59,284 nucleotides of DNA, taken from NCBI GenBank assembly GCA_035626475.1, contig DASPNP010000013.1, positions 1-59,284 on the forward strand, written 5' to 3'. Positions 17,319-25,583 of the stretch are shown one piece after another. The translations under genes and the position numbers were made by a program. Each line of letters begins with the position of its first letter. Positions within the stretch are counted from its first letter, which is position 1. A model generated the notes under the pieces. The model made no database searches. It was not told where the DNA came from and saw only the letters and a list, made by a program, of their open reading frames with translations. Origin of the DNA: DASPKT01 sp035626475. GTDB lineage: Bacteria; Pseudomonadota; Alphaproteobacteria; Azospirillales; Azospirillaceae.

Positions 17319-17990
17319 ATGAACCGTGAAGGTGATCCCCGGGGTGTTCCCGGCAGTGGTTCCGACCAGCCGTTCCAGAGCGGCACGCCCCGCGAAGGCG
17401 GTCGCGACGATTCCTACCGCCAGCCGGACGGCGCCGACAGCTTGCGCAGCCGCGACATGTACGACCGTGGCGGCTTCCGCGACAAGATCGCGGTGAGCGA
17501 TCCGGCGACGTCGCCGCTCGGCACCGACAGCGAGGCGTCGGGCTTTCCGCATCCGGAGGGCTCGCTCGACGTGCCGCCGCCGGGCTCCAACCCGGCCGAC
17601 GACCTGACCACCGTCCCGCCCTCGGTCGGGTCCGTGGCGGCGCCGCAGCCGATCGGCAATCCGCACCACGGCATCGGCGGCGGCACCGTGACCGGCCAGG
17701 AGGCCGGCATGGTGCGGAATACCGGCGCGCACGACCACCACGCCAGCAAGGTCGGCACCTACAGCACGGCCGGCACGTCCGCCGGCGCCGGCCCCGACGG
17801 GTCCGACCACTCGCTGGGCGGCCGCGTGCCGACCATGGGCGCCACCAACGCCCCGGCCACCTCGCGCGGGGCCGGCGGCATCATCGCCGCCGTGGTGGTG
17901 CTGGCGCTGATCGCCGCCGCGATCTGGTACCTGATGGCCGGCGGCACCCCCGCCGAGATCGTCCCGCCGGCCCCGCCCGCCGGCGGCTGA
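17319..17990 (+). CDS. Hypothetical low-complexity tail-anchored protein
   Basis: 223 residues behind a good ribosome site (acaggaggattttcc). The first ~185 residues are rich in Gly, Pro, Ser, Asp and His with no predicted fold. A single hydrophobic segment near 188-207 (IIAAVVVLALIAAAIWYLMA) is followed by a short Pro/Ala tail, which suggests insertion in the inner membrane by the C-terminus. No family is recognised. It lies downstream of the hibernation factor and upstream of a strong terminator, and may be a stress-related structural protein, but nothing proves that. Confidence 0.7.
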   Translation: MNREGDPRGVPGSGSDQPFQSGTPREGGRDDSYRQPDGADSLRSRDMYDRGGFRDKIAVSDPATSPLGTDSEASGFPHPEGSLDVPPPGSNPADDLTTVPPSVGSVAAPQPIGNPHHGIGGGTVTGQEAGMVRNTGAHDHHASKVGTYSTAGTSAGAGPDGSDHSLGGRVPTMGATNAPATSRGAGGIIAAVVVLALIAAAIWYLMAGGTPAEIVPPAPPAGG

Positions 17991-18017
17991 CGGACCGCAC
18001 CAGGGCACCCAAGGCAA

Positions 18018-18048
18018 GGGCGCCGCTCCCCCCGGGGCGGCGCCCTTT
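18018..18048 (+). terminator. Terminator after the tail-anchored protein
   Basis: A perfect stem GGGCGCCGC / GCGGCGCCC with a ten-base C/G loop is followed by TTT. Confidence 0.75.
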
Positions 18049-18071
18049 CCCTGTCCGCGTCACGCGCAAAG

Positions 18072-18106
18072 AGAAAGCCCGGCGGGAGCGATCCCGCCGG
18101 GCTTCC
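18072..18106 (-). terminator. Terminator of the DUF4383 gene (palindromic, may serve both strands)
   Basis: The stem AAGCCCGGCGGGA / TCCCGCCGGGCTT (13 bp) is followed on the minus strand by TCTCTTT. Confidence 0.8.
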
Positions 18107-18121
18107 TGGTCAGGCCGCCGC

Positions 18122-18544
18122 TCAGTAGGTGCGGGCGGCGCCGTGGACCGTGTGGGTCCGGTGGGCGAAGCCGAAATAGGCGCCGACCAGGCCCAGCAGC
18201 GCGTGCAGCCACACGTCGTTGCCATGGATCGGCACCAGGCCGAACATGGTGTCGAGGCCCGGGACCAGGCCGGCGACGGCGAGCACGATGTAGGCGACGG
18301 CGACCGTGCGGAAATAGGCGCGGGCGGACGCGTCGGTGCGCTTGGCGGCGATGCCCCAGACGCCGAACAGGATGTGCACGATGTTGTGCAGCACGTTCAC
18401 GGGGAACAGGCCGAGCAGCAGCCCGTGGCTGTGGTTGATGACGAGGTCGTGGCCCGGCGGCGGGTCGGTGACGGCGCCCGGCACGAAGCCGAGCAGGCCG
18501 ACCGCCAGGAAGACGATGCCGAAGAGGAGTGCGGCGGTTCTCAT
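18122..18544 (-). CDS. DUF4383-family membrane protein
   Basis: 140 residues from ATG 18544 (aaaaggga upstream). Four hydrophobic helices: AALLFGIVFLAVGLLGFVPG, GLFPVNVLHNIVHILFGVWGIAA, VAVAYIVLAVAGLVPG and VWLHALLGLVGAYFGF. The NVLHNIVHILFG His-rich helix is characteristic of this small family of unknown function, often seen beside stress or general-response genes. The extra codons upstream of 18544 lack helices and are unlikely to be used. Monocistronic, with its own terminator. Confidence 0.85.
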   Translation of the reverse strand: MRTAALLFGIVFLAVGLLGFVPGAVTDPPPGHDLVINHSHGLLLGLFPVNVLHNIVHILFGVWGIAAKRTDASARAYFRTVAVAYIVLAVAGLVPGLDTMFGLVPIHGNDVWLHALLGLVGAYFGFAHRTHTVHGAARTY

Positions 18545-18680
18545 GATCGATCCCTTTTGGGTTCTGGGGATGTGTGATCGGAGAACCGGCGGGGACGCGG
18601 AACTGTTCCGCGCCACGACTTAGGTGAGCATGTGCTGATGTTGGAGTGCGGCTGAGTGAGAGACTGGCAGCGCTGAGGTC

Positions 18681-18802
18681 GTGCGTCCTTCGACAAGCTC
18701 AGGATGAGGGGGACTTAGCTGCTCCCGGCCAAGCCCGCGCCAATTGGAACGGGAGTGCCTTGCGTACCCCTTTCCTCATCCTGAGCTTGTCGAAGGACGC
18801 AC
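18681..18802. repeat. Palindromic repeat REP3, copy a
   Basis: Outer arms gtgcgtccttcgacaagctc and gagcttgtcgaaggacgcac are perfect inverted repeats. The centre contains agctgctcccgg. Other copies: 36910-36960 (half), 36979-37100, 43339-43447 and 45072-45183. No coding content. Confidence 0.85.
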
Positions 18803-18892
18803 GACGGTTCAGCCCCGCCGGCCCCTCACCCTCCCCAAAATGATTGGAACCGCATCCCTCTCCCTCACGGGGAAGAGGGATCGGCCACGTGT

Positions 18893-19084
18893 TCAGCTTT
18901 CCCGCTTGGTGTCGGAATGGCGGCCGTCGCCGCGCTCGATGGGCGTGTCGGTGTCGGGCTGGTTCTGGCCGTCCTTGTTGCCGGTCTTGCCGCCCTCGAG
19001 ATGGCCGCTGCGCGAGGCCTTGCCCGGCCCGCCCGAGCGGTGCTTCTCGTCCTCGGTGTCGATCCCCTTTTCCCGCTTGGGCAT
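18893..19084 (-). CDS. Small hydrophilic hypothetical protein
   Basis: 63 residues from ATG 19084, with an excellent ribosome site (gacaggaggagccc). Highly charged and Gly/Asp/Lys-rich throughout (MPKREKGIDTEDEKHRSGG, GDGRHSDTKRES), so probably disordered. It follows rpoH on the same strand but is separated by a strong terminator, so it has its own promoter. Such small hydrophilic proteins are often stress-induced, which is only a suggestion here. Confidence 0.65.
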   Translation of the reverse strand: MPKREKGIDTEDEKHRSGGPGKASRSGHLEGGKTGNKDGQNQPDTDTPIERGDGRHSDTKRES

Positions 19085-19157
19085 GGGCTCCTCCTGTCGT
19101 TGGGTCCGGGGGGACAACAGGGGGCGGGGGGAGGAGTCGCGGGCAATCCGCGCCCGC

Positions 19158-19190
19158 AAAAAAACCCCGCCCCCACGATGGGGGGCGGGG
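19158..19190 (-). terminator. Terminator of rpoH
   Basis: The stem CCCCGCCCCC / GGGGGCGGGG is followed on the minus strand by seven T residues (A run at 19158-19164 on the plus strand). Confidence 0.9.
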
Positions 19191-19211
19191 CTGCGGGAGG
19201 TTCATCGGGCC

Positions 19212-20132
19212 TCAGTGCGTCCGGCGCATCTCCGGCGACTTGGCGCGCTTGGAGGCCATGGGCAGGATCGGGTTGGCGCTGATCTCGGCCGCCCCGCGCA
19301 CGCGCTTGGCGACCTTGTTGTAGGCGCCGCTCTCGATCTGGCGGATGCGCTCCTTGCTGACGCCGTACTGCTGCGCCAGCGTCTCCAGCGTGACCGGTTC
19401 CTCGGTCAGGTTGCGGGAGACGAAGATGTGGCGCTCGCGGTCGCCCAGGACCTTGAGCGCGTCCATCATCAGGGCCTTGCGCTGGTTGAACTCGCTGGAC
19501 TCGGTGAGGCGCGCCTCGACCGACTCCCGCTCGTCCGCCACCAGATCCAGGATCTCGCCGTCGGAATCCTCGCCCACCGGCACGTTCAGCGAGCTGACCG
19601 GCGTGGCGAAGCGGTGCTCCATCTCGCGCACCTCCTCGACCGAGGCGTTCAGCTCCTCGGCGATGGTGCGCGCCTCCTCGTCGGTCATCAGCCGGTCCTG
19701 GACGCCCAGGCGCCGCTGGGTCTGGCGCAGGTTGAAGAACAGGCGCTTCAGGGCCGCGGTGTTGCCGCCCTTCAGCATGGACCAGTTGTGCAGCACGAAG
19801 GACTGCACCTCGGCCCGGATCCACCACAGCGCGTAGGTCGCCAGGCGGAAGCCGCGTGACGGGTCGAAGCGCTGCACGGCCTTGACCAGGCCGATATTCG
19901 CCTCGGACACGAGGTCGCCCACCGGCAGGCCGGAGCGCGCGTAGCGCGAGGCGATCTTCACCGCCAGCCGCATGTGGCTGCGCACCAGCTCGTCCGCCGC
20001 CTTGGGGTCCTTGTGCTCGGCCCAGCGCATGGCCAGCTCATGCTCACGCTGCGGGGTGAGCATGGGGTGCCGGTTGGCCTGCGCGGTGTAGGTCCGCAGC
20101 TGATCGATCGCGTCCGAATGGAAGGATGCCAT
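19212..20132 (-). CDS. rpoH: RNA polymerase heat-shock sigma factor (sigma-32)
   Basis: 306 residues from ATG 20132, which puts aaggag at six bases. Region 2 is clear: HMRLAVKIASRYARSGLPVGDLVSEANIGLVKAV, then FDPSRGFRLATYALWWIRAEVQSF. The RpoH box is present just after it (the QTQRRLG... region following LKRLFFNLR). Region 4 has VTLETLAQQYGVSKERIRQIESGA. It directs polymerase to heat-shock promoters (CTTGAA ... CCCCAT type). A matching promoter lies upstream of this gene, so autoregulation is likely. In alphaproteobacteria there may be more than one RpoH. Confidence 0.96.
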   Translation of the reverse strand: MASFHSDAIDQLRTYTAQANRHPMLTPQREHELAMRWAEHKDPKAADELVRSHMRLAVKIASRYARSGLPVGDLVSEANIGLVKAVQRFDPSRGFRLATYALWWIRAEVQSFVLHNWSMLKGGNTAALKRLFFNLRQTQRRLGVQDRLMTDEEARTIAEELNASVEEVREMEHRFATPVSSLNVPVGEDSDGEILDLVADERESVEARLTESSEFNQRKALMMDALKVLGDRERHIFVSRNLTEEPVTLETLAQQYGVSKERIRQIESGAYNKVAKRVRGAAEISANPILPMASKRAKSPEMRRTH

Positions 20133-20220
20133 GACCATCTCCTTGAGGCGTGGAAAGCCGCGCAGCCCGACCCTATTGCCGAGGCGCCGCCCATCGTCCT
20201 TGTTCATTGGAATAGTTCTA

Positions 20221-20249
20221 AGATGGGGAGGGGATGGTCATGGCGCAAG
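20221..20249 (-). promoter_or_regulatory. Sigma-32-type promoter upstream of rpoH
   Basis: Read on the minus strand: CTTGCG, a 15-base spacer, then CCCCATCTTA. The -10 block matches the heat-shock consensus CCCCATtTA and the -35 keeps CTTG. The expected start is near 20214, about 80 bases before the rpoH ATG. Confidence 0.6.
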
Positions 20250-20299
20250 ACCCCTGACAGTCTGGGGACACTATTTTTTTGCAGGGAAAATCGCTGTTT

Positions 20300-20719
20300 T
20301 TACAACAGCTTGAGCTGATAGAGGGCCTTGTTCAGATAGTCCGCCAGCAGCAGCCGTTCGGACAGGAAATCGACGTCCGCCGAGGACGGCGTCAGGCCCG
20401 CCTCGGTCATGGCCTGGTCCCATTGGCCGGCGGTGAAATCGCCCCGGCCGACCAGCATCAGCGCCTTCAGCTCCTGGCGCGTGTCCGCCGACAGGGCGCC
20501 GATGGTGGCGCGCAACTCGTCCATCTCGGCGGTCTGGACGGTCTGGTCGAGGACATTGAGGGTGTCGAGGTCGCTGGGGTTGCGGCTGCCGCGCTCCAGC
20601 GGCTGCTCGCCCAGATCGATGTCGCGCATGCCGCCGATGAGCTTGCGGTGCGCCTCGCCGGTGCGGCGGGCGTGTTCGGCGATGAGGCGGACCTGGTCGA
20701 CCGTGAGGTTCTGAAGCAT
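20300..20719 (-). CDS. DUF3775-family protein
   Basis: 139 residues from ATG 20719 (gggag at five bases). The opening LTVDQVRLIAEHARRTGEAHRKLIGGM and the later QELKALMLVGRGDF...AGQWDQAM and LSERLLLADYLNKAL match the conserved pattern of this small soluble family of unknown function. Acidic and helical, with no export signal. It lies ~170 bases upstream of rpoH on the same strand, but the heat-shock-type promoter in between suggests separate transcription. Confidence 0.75.
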   Translation of the reverse strand: MLQNLTVDQVRLIAEHARRTGEAHRKLIGGMRDIDLGEQPLERGSRNPSDLDTLNVLDQTVQTAEMDELRATIGALSADTRQELKALMLVGRGDFTAGQWDQAMTEAGLTPSSADVDFLSERLLLADYLNKALYQLKLL

Positions 20720-20834
20720 GGGAAACTCCCGTTCCGTGGGGTGAGGGAGCCAACAGAAGCCGGGGTCGACCGTTTCGGCACGGAAACGATGTAGGAGTGC
20801 CCTTATTCGATTCACGCGGGAGTGGCGCGGCGCC

Positions 20835-21383
20835 TCAGCGGATCAGCGCGAGCGCGGCCTTGAAGGCGGGGTGGGTGCAGTCGCCCAGCCATTCGAAGAC
20901 CGCCATGTCGGCCGTCACCACCTCGACCCCGTGGAAGCGCAGGCGGGCCAGCGCCGCCTCCTTGTCGGCGGCATGGCGGGAGCCGACGGCGTCGGCCACC
21001 AGCACCGGGCGGCGCCCGGCCGCCTTCAGCCCCAGCACCGTCTGCAGCACGCAGACATGCGCCTCCAGCCCCGCCACCAGCACGGTGTTGCGGCCGCGCG
21101 GCAGCGCCTCCAGGAAGGCGGGGGCGCGGCAGGAATCGAAGCTCATCTTCTCGACCAGAACAGGCACCTCGGCCGCCAGGCGCGGCTCGGTGCGCCCCAG
21201 ACCGGCGGGATTCTGCTCGGTCAGCAGGGCCGGCACGTCCAGCAGGCGCGCCGCCTTGGCCAGCATCAGCGCGCGGGAGAGCACCCAGGCGCCATGGTCG
21301 ATGGCGGGCAGCAGCCGGGCCTGGAAATCGACCAGCACCAGGGCGCAGTCGGCGGCGGAGAGGGTCAGCGGGGCGGAGCTCAT
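20835..21383 (-). CDS. Isochorismatase-family cysteine hydrolase
   Basis: 182 residues from ATG 21383; the frame stays open upstream but that stretch is antisense to the enoyl-CoA hydratase gene. The family triad is visible: Asp in ALVLVDFQARLLPAI, Lys in LVEKMSFDSCRAP, and the nucleophile Cys in VLVAGLEAHVCVLQTVLGL, preceded by the cis-peptide region. The sequence resembles the YcaC-like branch, whose substrates are poorly defined. It diverges from the hydratase gene with ~90 bases between. No operon partner. Confidence 0.87.
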   Translation of the reverse strand: MSSAPLTLSAADCALVLVDFQARLLPAIDHGAWVLSRALMLAKAARLLDVPALLTEQNPAGLGRTEPRLAAEVPVLVEKMSFDSCRAPAFLEALPRGRNTVLVAGLEAHVCVLQTVLGLKAAGRRPVLVADAVGSRHAADKEAALARLRFHGVEVVTADMAVFEWLGDCTHPAFKAALALIR

Positions 21384-21473
21384 GCCCGCCAGTGTAGCGC
21401 GGCGGCGCTTGCCCGCAAGGCCGCAGTCCGGCAGCATCGCGGCCAACGACCACCAACACCCCCGGGGGAAACC

Positions 21474-22220
21474 ATGTCCGACGTCCTGGTCCACGATGCC
21501 GACGGCGTCCGCACCATCGCCATGAACCGGCCGGAGAAGCGCAACGCGCTGACCCAGGCCATGTACCAGACCATGGCGGACGCCGTGCGCGCGGCCGACA
21601 CGGACGACGGCATCGGCGCCCTGCTCATCACCGGCAAGGGCGGGCACTTCACCGGCGGCAACGATCTCGGCGACTTCCTGAACAACCCGCCGGCCAACGA
21701 CGAGGCGCCGGTCTTCCAGTTCCTCTTCGCCCTGCTGGACCTCGGCAAGCCCGTCGTCGCGGCGGTGGAGGGCAACGCGGTGGGCATCGGCACCACCATG
21801 CTGCTGCATTGCGACCTGGTCTATGTGGCGCCCAGCGTGCGCCTCGCCATGCCCTTCTCCGACCTCGGCCTGGTGCCGGAGGCGGGTAGCAGCCTGCTGG
21901 CGCCGCGCCTGCTGGGCCATCCCAAGGCGGCGGAGATGCTGATGCTGGGCATGCCCATGGGCGCCGACGAGGCGGTGCGCTTCGGCCTCGCCAACGGAGT
22001 GGTGCCGGTGGAGCAGCTGGAGGCCGCCGCCGGCAAGGCCGCCGCCGCGCTGGCCACCAAGCCGCGCCAGGCGATGCGCCACACCAAGGAGCTGATGCGC
22101 GGCGATCGCGAGCATCTGCGCGACGTGATGCGCCGCGAGGGGCAGCTGTTCGGCAAGATGCTGCGCTCGCCCGAGGCCAAGGCCGCCTTCCAGGCCTTCT
22201 TCGCCAAGAGCAAGGGCTGA
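21474..22220 (+). CDS. Enoyl-CoA hydratase/isomerase family protein
   Basis: 248 residues. Crotonase fold: MNRPEKRNALTQAM at the N-terminus, an oxyanion-hole strand GGHFTGGNDLGDF (replacing the usual AFCAGxD), and KPVVAAVEGNAVGIGTTMLLHCDLVYVAPSVRLAMPFSDLGLVPEAG with the second oxyanion Gly and the glutamate region. It acts on acyl-CoA thioesters, probably in fatty-acid or amino-acid degradation. The ribosome site ccgggggaaacc is adequate. Monocistronic. The exact reaction (hydratase or isomerase) is not clear. Confidence 0.9.
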   Translation: MSDVLVHDADGVRTIAMNRPEKRNALTQAMYQTMADAVRAADTDDGIGALLITGKGGHFTGGNDLGDFLNNPPANDEAPVFQFLFALLDLGKPVVAAVEGNAVGIGTTMLLHCDLVYVAPSVRLAMPFSDLGLVPEAGSSLLAPRLLGHPKAAEMLMLGMPMGADEAVRFGLANGVVPVEQLEAAAGKAAAALATKPRQAMRHTKELMRGDREHLRDVMRREGQLFGKMLRSPEAKAAFQAFFAKSKG

Positions 22221-22243
22221 GCGGCCAGGGAGCGCGACAGGAC

Positions 22244-22274
22244 GGGGCGGCCCTCGCGGCCGCCCCCTCCCCTT
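22244..22274 (+). terminator. Stem-loop between convergent hydratase and chemoreceptor genes
   Basis: Perfect 9-bp stem GGGGCGGCC / GGCCGCCCC with a CTCGC loop. The T tract (ctcccctt) is weak, so it may work in both directions or be only partly effective. Confidence 0.5.
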
Positions 22275-23959
22275 CAGGCGTCCCGGCCCAGCGCGTTCGC
22301 CTCGACCGAGGCGCGGCGCATCGAGGCGGACATCTCGTTCGACACGGCCGATTGCTGCTCCACCGTCGCGGCGGTGGAGGTCACGCATTCCTGCACCGTG
22401 CCGATGGACCGGCGGATGGTCTGCAGCGCCAGCACCACCTCGTCGGTGATGGCGCGCAGGCCGGCGATCTCGTCGCCGATGCGGTCGGTGGCGGAGCGGG
22501 CCTGGCCGGCCAGGGTCTTCACCTCGTTCGCCACCACCGCGAAGCCCCGGCCCGCCTCACCGGCGCGGGCGCTCTCGATGGTGGCGTTCAGTGCCAGCAG
22601 GTTGATCTGGCCGGTGATCTCGGTGATCAGCCCGACGATGCCGCCCATGCTCTCCGCCGCCGTGGCGAGGCGCTGGACCGAGGCGTCGGCCGCCACCACC
22701 CGGTCGGTGGCGCCGTCGGTGGTCTCCTTGGCGCGCAGCATGCTGGAGGCGACCTGGATGACCGACAGGTTCAGCTCGTCCGCGCCCGAGGAGACGCTCT
22801 CCATCAGCGTGGCGATGTGCTCGGACCGCTGGCGGGCCAGCGCCTGGCGGGTGACGTCGCTGCAGAACTTCACCACCTTCACCGGCCGACCCGACGGGTC
22901 GAGGATCGGGGTGTAGGTCGCCTGGATCCAGACCTCGCGCCCCCCCTTGCCCAGGCGGCGGAACTCGCCGGCCTGGAACTCGCCCCGGCGCAGCCGCTCC
23001 CAGAAGGCCGCGTAGGCCGGCGAGGCCGCGTCGTCGGGAGCGACGAACTGCCGGTGGTGCCGGCCGGCGACCTCCTCCAGCCGGTAGCCCATGGCGGCGA
23101 GGAAATTGGCGTTGGCGGTCAGGACCGTGCCGTCCATGCCGAACTCGATCACCGCCTGCGACCGGCCGATGGCCTCGAGCTGGCCGCCCACATCGGCCTC
23201 GCGCATCTTGCGGGCGGTCACGTCGGTGGCGAACTTCACGACCTTGGTCGGGCGGCCCAGCGGGTCCAGGATCGGATTGTAGGTCGCCTGGATCCACACC
23301 TCGCGCCCGCCCTTCGCCAGCCGCCGGTACTCGGCCGCCTGGAACTCGCCGCGCCGCAGCGCCTCCCAGAATGTCCGGTACTCGGCCGAATCGACTTCCG
23401 CCGGATCGACGAACATGCGGTGGTGACGTCCCCGCACCTCCTCCGGCGCGTAGCCCATCGCGTCGAGGAAATTGGCGTTGGCGTCGAGGATCGTGCCGTC
23501 CAGGTCGAACTCGATCACCGCCTGGCTGCGGTCGATCGCCGCGATGCGGCCCTGGCGCTCGGCGTCCTCGACCTTGCGCGCGGTGACGTCGGTGGCGAAC
23601 TTCACAACCTTGGCCGGGCGCCCGTCCGGGCCGGGAATGGGGGTGTAGGTGGCCTGGATCCAGACCTCGCGGCCGCCCTTGCCGAGACGCCGGTATTCGG
23701 CCGCCTGGAACTCGCCCCGGGCCAGCGCCGCCCAGAAGGCCCGGTAGTCGGCGCCCGCGGCCTCGGCCGGATCGACGAACATGCGGTGGTGGCGGCCCCT
23801 GATCTCCGCCAGCGTGTAGCCCATGGCGTCCAGGAAGTTCGCGTTGGCGTCCAGAATGGTGCCGTCGGGCGTGAACTCGATCACCGCCTGGCTGCGCCCG
23901 ATGGCCGCCATCTTGGCCCTGAGCTCCGCCAGTTCCCGCTTGCCCTTGCCACCCAGCAT
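22274..23959 (-). CDS. Soluble methyl-accepting chemotaxis protein with three PAS domains
   Basis: 561 residues from ATG 23959 (gggggag eight bases upstream). Three successive PAS/PAC units of ~122 residues share near-identical blocks (IGRSQAVIEF, TILDANANFLDAMGY, RGRHHRMFVDP, GKGGREVWIQATY, VVKFATDVTARK). They come from tandem duplication. The C-terminal ~160 residues are the signalling hairpin with the invariant tip EITGQINLLALNATIESARAGEAGRGFAVVA. There are no transmembrane segments, so it is a cytoplasmic receptor, probably sensing redox or a bound cofactor. It would feed CheA/CheY, whose phosphatase CheZ is also in this window. Confidence 0.95.
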   Translation of the reverse strand: MLGGKGKRELAELRAKMAAIGRSQAVIEFTPDGTILDANANFLDAMGYTLAEIRGRHHRMFVDPAEAAGADYRAFWAALARGEFQAAEYRRLGKGGREVWIQATYTPIPGPDGRPAKVVKFATDVTARKVEDAERQGRIAAIDRSQAVIEFDLDGTILDANANFLDAMGYAPEEVRGRHHRMFVDPAEVDSAEYRTFWEALRRGEFQAAEYRRLAKGGREVWIQATYNPILDPLGRPTKVVKFATDVTARKMREADVGGQLEAIGRSQAVIEFGMDGTVLTANANFLAAMGYRLEEVAGRHHRQFVAPDDAASPAYAAFWERLRRGEFQAGEFRRLGKGGREVWIQATYTPILDPSGRPVKVVKFCSDVTRQALARQRSEHIATLMESVSSGADELNLSVIQVASSMLRAKETTDGATDRVVAADASVQRLATAAESMGGIVGLITEITGQINLLALNATIESARAGEAGRGFAVVANEVKTLAGQARSATDRIGDEIAGLRAITDEVVLALQTIRRSIGTVQECVTSTAATVEQQSAVSNEMSASMRRASVEANALGRDA

Positions 23960-24400
23960 TTCCGCGCTCCCCCGCCTTCCCCATGCAAGCGCCGGCCGAA
24001 TCATCGCAAATGGCCGGTCGCCTTCCGTGAGGCGCGCCCTGTCCTGATCGTACCGCCGGCCTAATGGCCGCGGCGATCATAGTAATGCCCACAATCGATT
24101 TGGGGAGATACGCAAGAGGCTATAGCAGCGTATTAGTTCGATCGGTGAAGCATTTCGGCAATCGCCGCTTATTTAGCGTCCGCTTATTTAGTACATTACT
24201 TGCGCTCGGCAACGGTGGGGACCCATGGGCGAACCCAGCAGCAGGTCGTCTGCCATGCCGCCGCAGCATCGCCCCCACCAGCGACAGGGGCGACGGCCTT
24301 GCCGACCTGGGTCCCACGAGCACGCGTCCGGGAACGCGAACGGCCCCGGCGGGAGACTTCCCGGGGGCGGACGGCTTCAGGATCAGGAGGGAGGGAAGGA
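23960..24400. other. Intergenic region, AT-richer, no gene seen
   Basis: 441 bases between the chemoreceptor start and the tRNA 3' end. Bases ~24060-24200 are clearly lower in GC than the neighbours and include a 12-base direct repeat ccgcttatttag (24165-24176 and 24180-24191). The region just before the tRNA (24330-24400) has a cccggcgggagacttcccggggg hairpin that could help end tRNA transcription. No convincing coding frame. Confidence 0.4.
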
Positions 24401-24475
<75 letters not shown>

Positions 24476-24520
24476 ATCCTTCGATCGCCTGGCGGTGCGG
24501 GGTGCCTGGCGTGGAGCGGG

Positions 24521-24549
24521 CTTGTAGCACCATCATCGGGGCCTTGCAA
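24521..24549 (-). promoter_or_regulatory. Probable sigma-70 promoter of tRNA-Val
   Basis: On the minus strand: TTGCAA, a 17-base spacer, TACAAG, about 39 bases before the mature tRNA 5' end after the expected start site. Four of six matches in each hexamer and exact spacing. Confidence 0.5.
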
Positions 24550-24638
24550 CACCTGTTTGTCGAGTTTTCCGCCACACCCTTCGGATAGGCCGAGCGGTGC
24601 TGGTGACAAGGCGGCGGGCGCTGCTGTACATGAGGCGC

Positions 24639-25574
24639 ATGGACGATCTCTCCGGCACCCTCGACGCGCTTGCCCCGGCCGCATTCCCGGCGACGGCGGA
24701 CGTTCCCGGGGCGATCGAGATCCGCATGCCCGAGGCCTGGACGCTGCCGATCGTGCTGGCCTCGCCGCACAGCGGACGGCACTACCCTCCGGACTTCGTC
24801 GCGGCCTCGCGGCTGTCCGGCACGGCGCTGCGCCTGTCGGAGGACGCCTATGTCGACGAGATCTTCGGCGGCGCCGTAGCGCTCGGCGCGCCGCTGATCG
24901 CCGCCACCTTTCCCCGCGCCTATGTCGATCCCAACCGCGAGCCGTTCGAGCTGGACCCGGACATGTTCGCCGAGCGGCTGCCCGACTATGTCAACACCGG
25001 CAGCCCCCGGGTGCAGGTGGGGCTGGGCACCATCCCGCGCGTGGTCGCCGGGGGGGCGGAAATCTACCGCGAGCCCCTGCGCTTTTCGGAGGCGCTGGAG
25101 CGGGTGGAGCGCTGCTACCGCCCCTACCATGCGGCATTGACCCGCCTGGTGGCCGAGGCGCGCGGCCGCTTCGGCGCCTGCCTGCTGCTGGACTGCCACT
25201 CCATGCCCTCGGCCGGCGCCCAGCCGGAGGGGGCCCATGGCCGCCGCGCCCGGGCGGCGGGACAGGTCGACATGGTGCTGGGCGACTGCCACGGGCAGGC
25301 CTGCGCCCCGCATGTGATGGAGGCGGCCGAGCGCTGCCTGCGCGAGCAGGGCTACCATGTGGTGCGCAACAGCCCCTATGCCGGCGGCTTCACCACCCGC
25401 CATTACGGCCGCCCGGAGACGGGGCTGCACGCCCTGCAGATCGAGATCAACCGCTCGCTCTACATGGACGAGAAGGATTTGTCGCGCCGCTCCTACATCG
25501 ACACGCTGGCGCGCCACATGGAGCGGCTGGTGGCGGCGCTGGGCCGGCTGCCGGCCGCCGACCTCGCCGCCTAG
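24639..25574 (+). CDS. N-formylglutamate amidohydrolase
   Basis: 311 residues from ATG 24639 (an in-frame ATG at 24630 is also possible). Conserved blocks in order: VLASPHSGRHYPPDF, with the metal-binding His region; DAYVDEIF; FPRAYVDPNREPFELDPDMF; LLLDCHSMPS; and NSPYAGGFTTRHYGRP with LQIEINRSLYM. These match the zinc-dependent HutG/FGase family that releases formate from N-formylglutamate, the last step of one histidine-degradation route. No other hut gene is adjacent. Nine bases separate it from the acetyltransferase, so the two form an operon. Confidence 0.92.
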   Translation: MDDLSGTLDALAPAAFPATADVPGAIEIRMPEAWTLPIVLASPHSGRHYPPDFVAASRLSGTALRLSEDAYVDEIFGGAVALGAPLIAATFPRAYVDPNREPFELDPDMFAERLPDYVNTGSPRVQVGLGTIPRVVAGGAEIYREPLRFSEALERVERCYRPYHAALTRLVAEARGRFGACLLLDCHSMPSAGAQPEGAHGRRARAAGQVDMVLGDCHGQACAPHVMEAAERCLREQGYHVVRNSPYAGGFTTRHYGRPETGLHALQIEINRSLYMDEKDLSRRSYIDTLARHMERLVAALGRLPAADLAA

Positions 25575-25583
25575 GAAGACCGC

